Source of the DNA: an uncultured Oscillospiraceae bacterium | Lineage (GTDB): Bacteria > Bacillota > Clostridia > Oscillospirales > Acutalibacteraceae | Direction of reading: 5' to 3' | Length of the DNA stretch: 31,887 nt | Assembly (NCBI GenBank): GCA_900548545.1 | Contig: URKX01000028.1 | Location: forward strand, 1-31,887 | Shown: in pieces, positions 7,618 through 15,143 of the stretch | How the letters are laid out: each line of letters starts with the position of its first letter | How positions within the stretch are numbered: the stretch's first letter is position 1 | Notes under the pieces: model-generated | Told to the model about the DNA's origin: nothing | What the model saw: only the letters and a program-made list of their open reading frames with translations | Databases searched by the model: none | Made by a program: the position numbers and the translations under genes

Positions 7618-7653
7618 TAAAAAAGAGGCTGCCGCAGTGCTGCGGCAGCCTCT
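7618..7653 (-). terminator. Terminator of the ogt-membrane protein operon
   Basis: A perfect 13-bp stem (arms 7624-7636 and 7641-7653, starting AGAGGCTGCCGCA) with a 4-base loop, followed on the minus strand by six T. It lies 75 bases past the stop of the membrane protein gene. Confidence 0.93.
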
Positions 7654-7727
7654 AAAAGGCCATTTTAACAGAAGAAAACCAGCTTTTGTAGGGTGAAACA
7701 GGCTGGCGGCAGAAGAATTTTACAGGG

Positions 7728-8513
7728 TTATCCCGCCACCAGCAGCACCAGGTAACCCACCGCCAGCAGAATGGGGCTAAGTACCCAGCTGATGGGCATC
7801 AGAGCCAGGTACAGGTCCGAGGGCTCCGGGTCCTGCACAGACAGGAAGTGCTCCAAATAGAAGAAGGCCATGGGGAAGGCGATTTGCAGACACAGCACCC
7901 CGCCCAACAGGGTGAACAGGGCAAACATCCCCCAGTGTACCTCCCGGCGTTGTGGGACCTTGTCCCCGGCGGCCAGGGCTACCAGGTCGTTCAGGGGCGG
8001 CTGGAAGTCCTCCCAGGTGTCCACGTTGGTAGTGATGGTAATGTCCCATCCGCCGTCCAGGACATTGCCCCCTTCGTCCCAAAAACTGCCCCGCCAGCTG
8101 TCCTGGTAGTAGGCGTCCAGCAGGACGTTCCCGGCGCTGCCGGTGACGGTTACTGGGAGCACCAGGGCTTCTTCCGTTTCCAGCGTATCCTCCCCAAAGG
8201 AGTCGGTAATCTGGCAGGTCAAGGTGGTCTCCTCCCCCAAGGTGACTTGGTAGCTCTCCTGAAACTGGGGGGAGAAGTCAAAAGCAAAGGTGGTGGTCTG
8301 CCCCTGGGGCGTCATGGTGACGGTGCCCGTCTGGTGATAGAGCCGGCCGGTGAACAACGTGGACTCCCCCTGCCGTTTGACGGCGAACACTTCCCCGTTG
8401 ATGCGGCACTCCACCCGGAAGCTCATCACCAGGTACAGGACCAGGAACAGCACAAACACGCCGCCCATGGCGATCATGCAGCCGATCTGTAATTTCGTGC
8501 GTTTTTCCTCCAT
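7728..8513 (-). CDS. Membrane protein of unknown function
   Basis: A 261-residue protein I do not recognise. It has one N-terminal membrane segment (about residues 10-32), a long Thr/Glu/Asp-rich region of about 145 residues probably outside the cell, and two C-terminal hydrophobic segments: one after HWGMFALF, and one ending the protein (SPILLAVGYLVLLVAG). The middle looks beta-rich, with alternating hydrophobic residues, many Thr and few Lys. I chose the ATG at 8513, which has AAGGGGGAG upstream; longer forms would overlap ogt. It follows ogt by 44 bases and shares its terminator, so the two are probably cotranscribed. Nothing in it suggests a link to DNA repair. Confidence 0.75.
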   Translation of the reverse strand: MEEKRTKLQIGCMIAMGGVFVLFLVLYLVMSFRVECRINGEVFAVKRQGESTLFTGRLYHQTGTVTMTPQGQTTTFAFDFSPQFQESYQVTLGEETTLTCQITDSFGEDTLETEEALVLPVTVTGSAGNVLLDAYYQDSWRGSFWDEGGNVLDGGWDITITTNVDTWEDFQPPLNDLVALAAGDKVPQRREVHWGMFALFTLLGGVLCLQIAFPMAFFYLEHFLSVQDPEPSDLYLALMPISWVLSPILLAVGYLVLLVAG

Positions 8514-8557
8514 ACCGGCTCCCCCTTTTTCCCAAAAGCCCAGGGCTTCCCTCCTGT

Positions 8558-9043
8558 TCAGCGGGTGGGAGGCTGTGCCCCTTCCGCCGTCCGGCGTTCC
8601 AATTCCAGCAAAAAGCGTTTGGCCTCCAGCCCCCCGCCGTAGCCGGTGAGGCTGCCCGTTGCCCCCACTACCCGGTGGCAGGGTACCACAATGGACAGGG
8701 GGTTGCGGTGGTTGGCCATGCCCACGGCCCGGCAGGCCCTGGGGTTGCCGATGGCCTGGGCGATTTCCCCGTAGCTGCGGGTTTCCCCATAGGGGATGGC
8801 CTGCAGGGCCTGCCACACCTGCAGCTGGAAGGGCGTCCCGTGGGGGGCCAGGGGCAGGGAAAACTCCCGCCGCTGCCCGGCAAAGTATTCCGCAAGCTGC
8901 CGGGCGGCCTCCTCCAGCAGGGGCGTGGGGCCTTCCTGGCCTTGGAAAGACCGTTCCCCAAAGTACAGGCCCGTCAGCGCCTGGCTCTCCTGGGCGAGGG
9001 TCAACGGCCCCACCGGGGATGTGATGGTGAGAAAGTATTCCAT
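8558..9043 (-). CDS. ogt: Methylated-DNA--protein-cysteine S-methyltransferase
   Basis: This 161-residue protein is a single-turnover repair protein that moves the methyl group from O6-methylguanine (or O4-methylthymine) to its own cysteine. The active-site motif VVPCHRVV is present with Cys122. The DNA-binding helix-turn-helix around residues 75-115 (QVWQALQAIPYGETRSYGEI, then GNPRACRAVG) is typical, including the Arg that flips the base. Length matches Ogt/Ada C-terminal proteins. ATG at 9043 with AGGGAGG upstream. It is transcribed divergently from the endonuclease Q homologue, with back-to-back promoters. Confidence 0.95.
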   Translation of the reverse strand: MEYFLTITSPVGPLTLAQESQALTGLYFGERSFQGQEGPTPLLEEAARQLAEYFAGQRREFSLPLAPHGTPFQLQVWQALQAIPYGETRSYGEIAQAIGNPRACRAVGMANHRNPLSIVVPCHRVVGATGSLTGYGGGLEAKRFLLELERRTAEGAQPPTR

Positions 9044-9067
9044 GGCACGGCGCCTCCCTTCGACATT

Positions 9068-9095
9068 AGTATAACAAAAATTCGGGGGTTTGCAA
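9068..9095 (-). promoter_or_regulatory. Promoter of ogt
   Basis: On the minus strand TTGCAA (9090-9095) lies 16 bases from TATACT (9068-9073), about 25 bases before the ogt ATG. Good matches to sigma-A consensus. Confidence 0.65.
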
Positions 9096-9120
9096 GAGGG
9101 ATACTGCGGGTGTTTTGAGG

Positions 9121-9149
9121 TTGCAGGGAGGGGGTAGTTCCCCTATAAT
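9121..9149 (+). promoter_or_regulatory. Promoter of the endonuclease Q gene
   Basis: TTGCAG (9121-9126), 17-base spacer, perfect TATAAT (9144-9149), 24 bases before the ATG. Together with the ogt promoter it forms a compact divergent regulatory region. Confidence 0.8.
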
Positions 9150-9173
9150 AACTAAGGAAAAGGAGGGCTGCCC

Positions 9174-10418
9174 ATGTTTTACGCAGACTTGCATATCCAT
9201 TCCTGCTACGCCCGGGCCACCAGCCGGGACTGCGACCTGCCCCACCTGGACCTGTGGGCCAGGAAAAAGGGGATCGGCCTGGTGGGCACCGGGGACTTTA
9301 CCCATCCCGCCTGGCGCCGGGAGCTTTGGGAGCAGCTGGCCCCGGCGGAGGAGGGGGTATACCAATTAAAAAAGGAGTTCCGCCTGCCCTGGGAAGGCCC
9401 GGGGGAGAGCCCACGGTTCCTGGTGACCGGTGAGATCAGCTCCATCTACCGGCAGGGAGGGAAAACCCGGAAGGTCCACAACCTGCTGCTGCTCCCCAGC
9501 CTGGAAGCGGCGGAGAAGCTTTCCCGGCGGCTGGGGCTGGTGGGGAACCTCCACTCCGACGGGCGGCCTATTTTGGGGCTTTCCAGCCACGACCTGCTGG
9601 AGATCACCCTGGAGGTGTGCCCCCAGGCCATGTGCATCCCCGCCCACATCTGGACGCCCCACTTCTCCCTGTTGGGGGCGTTTTCCGGGTTCGACTCCGT
9701 GGAGGAGTGCTTTGGGGACCTGACCCCCTACATCCGCGCGGTGGAAACAGGGCTCTCCTCCGACCCGCCCATGAATTGGAATGTGCCTCTTCTGGACGGG
9801 CTGCAGCTGGTGTCCCACTCGGACGCCCACTCCCCTCAAAAGCTGGGCCGGGAGGCCAACCTGCTGGAAACCGGTTTTTCCTACCCGGAGGTGAAGGCCG
9901 CCCTGGAAACGGGGGAGGGCCTTTGGGGCACGGTGGAGTTTTTCCCGGAAGAGGGCAAGTACCACTTGGACGGCCACCGGGCCTGCGGGGTGCGGCTCTC
10001 CCCCCAGGAAACCCGGGCGCTGCAGGGGAAGTGCCCGGTGTGCGGGAAGCGCCTGACCATCGGGGTGGAACACCGGGTGGAGGACTTGGCCTGCCGCCAG
10101 CCGGGCTCCTCCCGGGAGAACCGGAAGCCCTTTGTGAAGTTGGTGCCCCTGGCCACGGTGCTCTCCACCTGCCTGGGCCGGGGGGAACAGACCAAGACCG
10201 TGCAGGCTGCCTATGAACGGCTGCTTTCCCAGTTGGGGACGGAGTTTGCCATTTTGCGGGAAGCACCTGTGGAAACCATCGCCGCTGTGGCTGGGGAGCC
10301 GGTGGCCCAGGGGATTTCCCTGCTGCGCCAAGGAAAGGCCGCTTGGCAGCCTGGCTTTGACGGGGTGTACGGTACCCTGTCCCTGGAGCCGGAGCCGGAA
10401 GAGCCCCTTCCCCGCTGA
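9174..10418 (+). CDS. Endonuclease Q-like PHP-domain nuclease
   Basis: A 414-residue protein with an N-terminal PHP metal-binding domain: ADLHIHS (His7, His9), GTGDFTHP (residues 38-45), TGEISSIY, VHNLLLLP, CIPAHIWTPHFSLLG and SHSDAHSP (residues 214-221). The C-terminal part has a zinc-type CPVCGKRLTIGV followed by HRVEDLA, the pattern of EndoQ. Characterised EndoQ proteins from archaea and Bacillus cut DNA 5' of deaminated or abasic bases (uracil, hypoxanthine, xanthine). A divergent neighbour repairing alkylated guanine (Ogt) supports a base-damage role. ATG at 9174 with AAAAGGAGG. Family assignment is firm; activity here is inferred. Confidence 0.85.
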   Translation: MFYADLHIHSCYARATSRDCDLPHLDLWARKKGIGLVGTGDFTHPAWRRELWEQLAPAEEGVYQLKKEFRLPWEGPGESPRFLVTGEISSIYRQGGKTRKVHNLLLLPSLEAAEKLSRRLGLVGNLHSDGRPILGLSSHDLLEITLEVCPQAMCIPAHIWTPHFSLLGAFSGFDSVEECFGDLTPYIRAVETGLSSDPPMNWNVPLLDGLQLVSHSDAHSPQKLGREANLLETGFSYPEVKAALETGEGLWGTVEFFPEEGKYHLDGHRACGVRLSPQETRALQGKCPVCGKRLTIGVEHRVEDLACRQPGSSRENRKPFVKLVPLATVLSTCLGRGEQTKTVQAAYERLLSQLGTEFAILREAPVETIAAVAGEPVAQGISLLRQGKAAWQPGFDGVYGTLSLEPEPEEPLPR

Positions 10419-10456
10419 AAAGGGCCAAGCGTTCCCCTGGGAAACCGGGCAAAAAG

Positions 10457-10482
10457 AAAAAGCTGCCAAAAGGCAGCTTTTT
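10457..10482. terminator. Bidirectional terminator after the endonuclease Q gene
   Basis: A perfect 11-bp stem AAAAAGCTGCC / GGCAGCTTTTT with a 4-base AAAA loop. On the minus strand the stem is followed by CTTTTT, so it can also end transcripts from the small GNAT gene coming the other way. Confidence 0.85.
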
Positions 10483-10494
10483 CGAGGAGGAAGA

Positions 10495-10572
10495 ATGAAG
10501 TTTATTAAAATGGAAACTTGTTTTCTCAACTTACAAGACAGAGTATACCCGCCGGTTGTGACCAAGGTGTGA
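10495..10572 (+). CDS. Possible 25-residue peptide
   Basis: A tiny frame begins MKFIKMETCFLNLQDRVYPP and ends VVTKV. It has a strong binding site, GAGGAGG, four bases before the ATG. It follows the terminator directly and has no clear promoter, so expression would need readthrough. It also lies opposite the 3' flank of the convergent GNAT gene. The strong Shine-Dalgarno argues for translation; the missing promoter argues against. No family recognised. Confidence 0.3.
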   Translation: MKFIKMETCFLNLQDRVYPPVVTKV

Positions 10573-10598
10573 ACGGGCGGAAAACACTTTTTGAAAAC

Positions 10599-10877
10599 TC
10601 AATCTTTCCACAGCAGGCCCTGTTCTTCCGGGTGGCGCTCAAACCATTGTGCGGCGTACCAGCAGCTGGTTTTGGCCTGCAGGCCCTGGGCTTTCAGCTC
10701 ATCCACCGCGGCCCGCACTAGCTTGCCGGCCACGCCCTGGCCCCGCAGGCTCTCATCCACAAAGGTGTGGTCGATGTCCGCCACACCTTCTGCCACCGTG
10801 GGGAAGGTGATCTCCGCCACCAGCTTGCCGGTTTCATCCTGGGCGAAAATGCGCCCTTCGCTCTTTTGAAATTCCAT
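10599..10877 (-). CDS. Short GNAT-fold acetyltransferase (YjdJ-like)
   Basis: A 92-residue protein matching the short GCN5-like group. It begins with a beta-rich segment (GRIFAQDETGKLVAEITF), then ADIDHTFVDESLRGQGVAGKLV carries the acetyl-CoA loop (RGQGVAGK), and it ends with a conserved TSCWYAAQWFERHPE. The length is normal for this subfamily, which lacks the usual N-terminal GNAT strands. The substrate is unknown. ATG at 10877 with AAGGGG upstream. It is monocistronic, convergent with the endonuclease Q gene and divergent from the phosphodiesterase gene. Confidence 0.85.
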   Translation of the reverse strand: MEFQKSEGRIFAQDETGKLVAEITFPTVAEGVADIDHTFVDESLRGQGVAGKLVRAAVDELKAQGLQAKTSCWYAAQWFERHPEEQGLLWKD

Positions 10878-10953
10878 AGGAGTGCCCCTTTCCAGCCTCC
10901 GGGGAGGCGTTTTCTTTTAGGCTACCCGATTTTCCCCCAAATGTCAAAGGGAA

Positions 10954-10982
10954 TTGCGTGGAGGAGGATTTCCTGGTACAAT
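10954..10982 (+). promoter_or_regulatory. Promoter of the yfcE-radC pair
   Basis: TTGCGT (10954-10959), 17-base spacer, TACAAT (10977-10982) with an extended TGG directly before it. The predicted start near 10989 lies past an upstream in-frame ATG at 10981, which supports the later start at 11017. Confidence 0.7.
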
Positions 10983-11016
10983 GGGAGCAGAAAAATCTGG
11001 AAAGGATGTGCGCTTC

Positions 11017-11559
11017 ATGAAATGGATGATCGCTTCGGATATTCACGGCTCGGCATTTTATTGTGAACAAATGCTTTCGGCTTTCCTGCGGGAGGGCGCG
11101 GACCGGATCCTGCTGTTGGGGGACTTGCTCTACCACGGCCCCCGCAACGACCTGCCCCAGGGGTATGCTCCCAAAGAGGTGATCGCCCAGCTTTCCCAGC
11201 TGAAAGAGCGGGTGTTCTGTGTCCGGGGCAACTGTGAAGCCGAGGTGGACCAGATGGTGCTGCCCTTCCCGGTGATGGCGGATTACTGCCTGCTGGAGCA
11301 GGGGGGCCACGTGATCTTTGCCACCCATGGCCACCACTACAACCTGGACAACCCGCCCCTGCTGAAGGCGGGGGATGTGCTGCTCCACGGCCATACCCAT
11401 GTGCCTGCTAAGGACAGCTCCCTGGGCTTTTGGTATTTGAACCCCGGCAGCGTGGCCATTCCCAAAGAGGGCAGCGCCCACAGCTATATGACCCTGGAAA
11501 ATGGGGTGTTCACCTGGAAAGACCTGGAGGGCGTGGAGTACGACCAGCTGGTTCTGTGA
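11017..11559 (+). CDS. yfcE: YfcE-type metallophosphodiesterase
   Basis: A 180-residue calcineurin-like phosphoesterase. Metal ligands are visible in order: SDIHGS (Asp8, His10), GDLLYHGP (Asp36), RGNCEAEVD (Asn72), THGHHYN (His104) and LHGHTHVP (His124, His126). Length and motifs match E. coli YfcE/MJ0936, which hydrolyse phosphodiesters such as bis-pNPP in vitro; the natural substrate is unclear. I chose the ATG at 11017, with AAAGGA upstream, because earlier starts lie before the predicted transcription start. It is 20 bases upstream of the RadC gene and shares its promoter. Confidence 0.88.
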   Translation: MKWMIASDIHGSAFYCEQMLSAFLREGADRILLLGDLLYHGPRNDLPQGYAPKEVIAQLSQLKERVFCVRGNCEAEVDQMVLPFPVMADYCLLEQGGHVIFATHGHHYNLDNPPLLKAGDVLLHGHTHVPAKDSSLGFWYLNPGSVAIPKEGSAHSYMTLENGVFTWKDLEGVEYDQLVL

Positions 11560-11579
11560 CAGAAAAAGGAGGCCTGGCC

Positions 11580-12320
11580 ATGAAAAAGAAACCTGTCCCC
11601 AACCTCTCCCCGGAAGAGGCCCGGTGCCGCCGGCTTTTGGGGGAGGCGCTGGGGTTTTTGCTGCCGGGGACCAAGGCCCAGCAAGGGGCAGAGTCCCTGT
11701 GGGAGCGCTTTGGCGGGTTTGAGGGGGTGTTCTTGGCGCCCCAGGAGGAGCTTGCCCTGGTGTTGGGGGAAGAAGCTGCCCGCTACCTGTATCTCACTAT
11801 GGACCTGGCCCGGGCCTACTTGGAAAACAGTGCCAGCGGCTTAAAGCGCGTGTACGACACCCAGTCGGCTGTGGATCTGTTCCGCCCCAAGTTCCTGGGG
11901 CGCTCCACCGAGGCCGTTGGCCTGATGCTCTTGGACGGGCGGGGCCGCCTGCTGTACAACGGCATCCTGGCAGAGGGCTCTGTCAGCTCGGTGCCCATTT
12001 ATATCCGCCGGCTGTTGCAGCTGTGCATCTCCTACGACGCCCAAAATGTGATGCTGGCCCACAACCATCCCAGCGGGAACGCAGCGGCCTCCCGGAATGA
12101 TATCGTGGCCACCCGCCAGGTGGAGATGGCCCTGGAGAGTGTGGACGCCACTTTGAACGACCACATCATCTTTGCCGGGGAGGACACCCTCTCCTTTGCC
12201 AAGTGCGGCTGGCTGGCCGCGGTGAAACGGGAGATCCGCGCCCGGCGCCAAGAGGAGCTGAACGCTGCCCGGGAACAGGAGCGTTCGGTTTTGAAACTGG
12301 GCTTGGACGGCCCGGGATAA
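11580..12320 (+). CDS. radC: RadC-family JAB/MPN domain protein
   Basis: A 246-residue protein with an N-terminal helical region (about 1-95) and a C-terminal JAB1/MPN metalloprotease-like domain. The JAMM motif is intact: Glu111, then LAHNHPSGNAAASRND with His161, His163 and Asp174. Despite its name RadC has no established role in DNA repair; the domain suggests a zinc hydrolase, and many copies travel with mobile elements. Here it is in a chromosomal pair with yfcE. The N-terminal helix-hairpin-helix seen in some RadC proteins is only partly recognisable. ATG at 11580 with AAAAAGGAGG upstream. The last 35 residues are a charged Arg/Glu tail. Confidence 0.9.
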   Translation: MKKKPVPNLSPEEARCRRLLGEALGFLLPGTKAQQGAESLWERFGGFEGVFLAPQEELALVLGEEAARYLYLTMDLARAYLENSASGLKRVYDTQSAVDLFRPKFLGRSTEAVGLMLLDGRGRLLYNGILAEGSVSSVPIYIRRLLQLCISYDAQNVMLAHNHPSGNAAASRNDIVATRQVEMALESVDATLNDHIIFAGEDTLSFAKCGWLAAVKREIRARRQEELNAAREQERSVLKLGLDGPG

Positions 12321-12335
12321 ATACCGGCAGACCAG

Positions 12336-12374
12336 AAACCCTCTCTGGAAAGGGTTCCCCGAGGGGGTTTTAAA
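12336..12374 (+). terminator. Probable terminator after radC
   Basis: Overlapping inverted repeats (AAACC-CTC with GAG-GG-GGTTT; also AACCCT with AGGGTT) end in TTTT. The structure is imperfect but well placed, 15 bases past the stop. From here to the uvrB promoter (12375-12465) I see nothing else. Confidence 0.45.
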
Positions 12375-12465
12375 AGCCCCGCACCGCTTTCTCCTTAAAA
12401 GAAGTTGCCCTGCCTAAGGCTATTTCTTTTGGAAACAGGCAAAGATAAAAAGGAGAGCTGTCCGG

Positions 12466-12494
12466 TTGACAAACCCGCGGCGGCGGTGTATCAT
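12466..12494 (+). promoter_or_regulatory. Promoter of uvrB
   Basis: Perfect TTGACA (12466-12471), 17-base spacer, TATCAT (12489-12494). Transcription should start near 12501, inside the LexA box. Confidence 0.8.
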
Positions 12495-12499
12495 TATAT

Positions 12500-12513
12500 C
12501 GAATATTTGTTCG
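12500..12513 (+). promoter_or_regulatory. LexA (SOS) box of uvrB
   Basis: CGAATATTTGTTCG fits the Gram-positive LexA/DinR consensus CGAAC-N4-GTTCG except for T at the fifth base. It sits just after the -10 and over the expected start, where bound LexA would block transcription. uvrB is a standard SOS gene in Firmicutes. Confidence 0.75.
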
Positions 12514-12553
12514 CAAAACTTTTTGCGGGAACTTGGAAAAAGGGGGGATCGAT

Positions 12554-14569
12554 ATGGCGCAAGGGCAAATGGACAAGTTCCAGCTGGTTTCCAGCTACCG
12601 GCCCACCGGCGACCAGCCCCAGGCCATTGAGAAGCTGGTGGCAGGGCTGGATTCCGGCATGAAAGAGCAGACGCTTTTGGGTGTTACCGGCTCGGGCAAG
12701 ACGTTTACCATGGCGAACGTCATTGCCCAAGTGAACCGCCCCACTTTGGTGCTGGCCCACAACAAGACCCTGGCGGCCCAGCTGTGCTCGGAATTCCGGG
12801 AGTTTTTCCCCAACAACGCGGTGGAGTACTTTGTGTCCTACTACGACTACTACCAGCCCGAGGCTTACATCCCCCAAACGGACACTTATATAGAAAAGGA
12901 TTCCGCCATCAACGACGAGATCGACAAGCTGCGCCACAGCGCTACCAGCGCCCTGTCCGAGCGGCGGGACGTGATCATTGTGGCGTCGGTGTCCTGCATT
13001 TACAGCTTGGGCGACCCTATCGATTACCGCACCATGGTGATCTCCCTGCGCCCCGGGCAGGAGCGCGGCCGGGACGAGCTTTTAAAAAAGCTGGTGGAGC
13101 TGCAATATGAGCGCAACGACGTGAACTTCATCCGCAACAAGTTCCGGGTCCGGGGGGACGTGGTGGAGATCTTCCCGGCCAACGCCACGGACAAGGCGGT
13201 GCGGGTGGAGTTCTTCGGGGACGAGATCGACCGGCTCACCGAGTTCAACCCCCTCACCGGGGACACGGTTTCCGAGCTGAAACACATCGCCATCTACCCG
13301 GCCTCCCACTACATTGTGCCCAAAGAGAAGATGGACAAGGCCATCCGGGACATCGAGGCGGAAATGGAGCAGCGGGTGGCCTATTTCAAGGAAGAGGGCA
13401 AGCTCATCGAGGCCCAGCGCATCGAGCAGCGCACCCGCTATGACATGGAGATGCTCCAGGAGATCGGCTTCTGCAAGGGCATTGAGAACTACTCCCGGGT
13501 GCTCTCCGGCCGGGAGCCTGGCAGCGCCCCCTTCACCCTGATCGACTACTTCCCTGAGGACTTTGTGCTGTTTGTGGACGAGTCCCACGTGACTCTGCCC
13601 CAGGTGCGGGGGATGTACGCTGGGGACCGGGCCCGGAAGGAGATGCTGGTGGACTACGGGTTCCGCCTGCCTTCCGCCTTTGACAACCGGCCTTTAAACT
13701 TCGACGAGTTTTACTCCCACATCAACCAGGCGGTTTTCGTCAGCGCCACCCCCGGGGACCTGGAACTGCAAAAATCCGCCCAGGTGGTGGAGCAGGTTAT
13801 CCGGCCCACCGGGCTTTTGGACCCCAAGATCACGGTAAAGCCCACCGACGGGCAAATCGACGACCTGATTTCCGAGATCAACCTGCGGGTGGAGAAACAG
13901 GAGCGGGTGCTGGTGACCACCCTCACCAAGAAGATGGCCGAGGACCTCACCGGCTACCTGGAAGGCTACGGCGTCCGGGTGCGGTATATGCACCACGACA
14001 TCGACACCGTGGAGCGGATGGAGATCATCCGGGACCTGCGGCTGGGGGAGTTCGACGTGCTGGTAGGCATCAACCTGCTGCGGGAGGGCCTGGACATCCC
14101 CGAAGTGTCCTTGGTGGCCATTCTGGATGCGGACAAGGAGGGCTTCCTGCGCAGCGGCAGAAGCCTGATCCAGACCATTGGCCGGGCTGCCCGGAACGCC
14201 CAGGGCCAGGTGATCATGTACGCCGACGAGGTGACGCCTTCCATGGAGCAGGCCATCACCGAAACGGAGCGCCGCCGGGCCATCCAGGAGCAGTACAATG
14301 AGGAACACGGCATCACGCCCCAAACCATCAAAAAAGACGTGGCGGATATCATTGAGATCTCCTCCCACAAAGAGGATGGAAAGGGCAAAAAGAAGAAGCG
14401 CTACACCGCTGCCGAGCGCCAGGAGCTGATCCAGAAGTACACCAAGGAGATGAAGGCGGCCGCCAAGCTGCTGGAGTTCGAACACGCGGCCTACTTGCGG
14501 GATAAGATCAAAGAGCTGGAGGCAGCCGGCCCCCTGCCGGGTCAAAAGCGCCGGCTGCCCAAGCCCTGA
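12554..14569 (+). CDS. uvrB: Excinuclease ABC subunit B
   Basis: This 671-residue UvrB is the damage-verifying subunit of nucleotide excision repair: UvrA loads it on DNA and it recruits UvrC. Visible parts are Walker A GVTGSGKT (residues 43-50), the beta-hairpin SYYDYYQPEAYIP near 96-108, DESHV in the helicase core, the motif VI region QTIGRAARN, and a C-terminal UVR domain (EMKAAAKLLEFEHAAYLRDKI) that contacts UvrC. I chose the ATG at 12554 with AAAAGGGGGG upstream; a TTG 21 bases earlier is less likely. Regulation by LexA is indicated by the box at the promoter. uvrA lies downstream on the same strand, separated by two acetyltransferase genes. Confidence 0.97.
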   Translation: MAQGQMDKFQLVSSYRPTGDQPQAIEKLVAGLDSGMKEQTLLGVTGSGKTFTMANVIAQVNRPTLVLAHNKTLAAQLCSEFREFFPNNAVEYFVSYYDYYQPEAYIPQTDTYIEKDSAINDEIDKLRHSATSALSERRDVIIVASVSCIYSLGDPIDYRTMVISLRPGQERGRDELLKKLVELQYERNDVNFIRNKFRVRGDVVEIFPANATDKAVRVEFFGDEIDRLTEFNPLTGDTVSELKHIAIYPASHYIVPKEKMDKAIRDIEAEMEQRVAYFKEEGKLIEAQRIEQRTRYDMEMLQEIGFCKGIENYSRVLSGREPGSAPFTLIDYFPEDFVLFVDESHVTLPQVRGMYAGDRARKEMLVDYGFRLPSAFDNRPLNFDEFYSHINQAVFVSATPGDLELQKSAQVVEQVIRPTGLLDPKITVKPTDGQIDDLISEINLRVEKQERVLVTTLTKKMAEDLTGYLEGYGVRVRYMHHDIDTVERMEIIRDLRLGEFDVLVGINLLREGLDIPEVSLVAILDADKEGFLRSGRSLIQTIGRAARNAQGQVIMYADEVTPSMEQAITETERRRAIQEQYNEEHGITPQTIKKDVADIIEISSHKEDGKGKKKKRYTAAERQELIQKYTKEMKAAAKLLEFEHAAYLRDKIKELEAAGPLPGQKRRLPKP

Positions 14570-14621
14570 CCCCTGGGACGGGGCTGGGCGTGGGAAAACA
14601 AAGGATAGGGGAGGGATACCC

Positions 14622-15134
14622 ATGGAGTTGGAGGTGCGCCGGGCAGAGCGTTCCGACCTGCCCGCTGTAAAGGAGATGTACGCCGCCCTGGTGGCCCGCA
14701 TGGACCGGGAGGGCTGGAACGTTTGGAGCGATACTTATCCCCGGGACGTGGTGGGGAAGGATATCGAGGCGGGGCAGTTTTACCTGCTTTTGGCCGGGGA
14801 CGCCCTGGCCGGGGCCTTTGCCCTGCCGGACCATGACGACGGGGAAGGGGACGTGCCCTGGGAGGAAAAATCCGCCCCCGCCCGGTATGTGTACCGGTTG
14901 GGCGTGGCGGTGGAGTTTGGCGGCCAGGGGCTGGGAAAGCAGTCTTTGGAAAAGATCGGGGAGCTTGCCAAGTCCCAGGGCGCCAAGTACCTGCGGCTGT
15001 TTGTGGCCCATGAGAACCGGCCCGCCATAGGGCTGTACCGGAAAATGGGCTTTTCCCAGCTGCCTGGGGAGTTTGGGGAGTTTTTCCTGAACGGGGCCCG
15101 GCTTTTCGAATACGCTTTTGAAAAACGATTGTGA
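14622..15134 (+). CDS. GNAT-family N-acetyltransferase
   Basis: A 170-residue GNAT protein. Motif A is clear: YRLGVAVEFGGQGLGKQSLE, with the acetyl-CoA pyrophosphate loop GGQGLGK. It is followed by KYLRLFVAHENRPAIGLYRKMGF, the usual motif B with Asn and Tyr. The substrate is unknown. ATG at 14622 with GGGGAGGG upstream. It lies 52 bases after uvrB with no terminator between, so it may be read from the uvrB promoter. It is nine bases from the next GNAT gene. Confidence 0.88.
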   Translation: MELEVRRAERSDLPAVKEMYAALVARMDREGWNVWSDTYPRDVVGKDIEAGQFYLLLAGDALAGAFALPDHDDGEGDVPWEEKSAPARYVYRLGVAVEFGGQGLGKQSLEKIGELAKSQGAKYLRLFVAHENRPAIGLYRKMGFSQLPGEFGEFFLNGARLFEYAFEKRL

Positions 15135-15143
15135 GGGAATGGT

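Noticed and set aside
9366..10565. 399-residue minus-strand ORF opposite the endonuclease Q gene
   Set aside because: Antisense to a gene with clear PHP motifs, promoter and binding site; no domain recognisable.
12321..12465. Small RNA or ORF between radC and uvrB
   Set aside because: Apart from a probable terminator I saw no ORF with a binding site and no strong fold.
13694..14701. 335-residue minus-strand ORF opposite uvrB
   Set aside because: Shadow of the well-supported uvrB frame.
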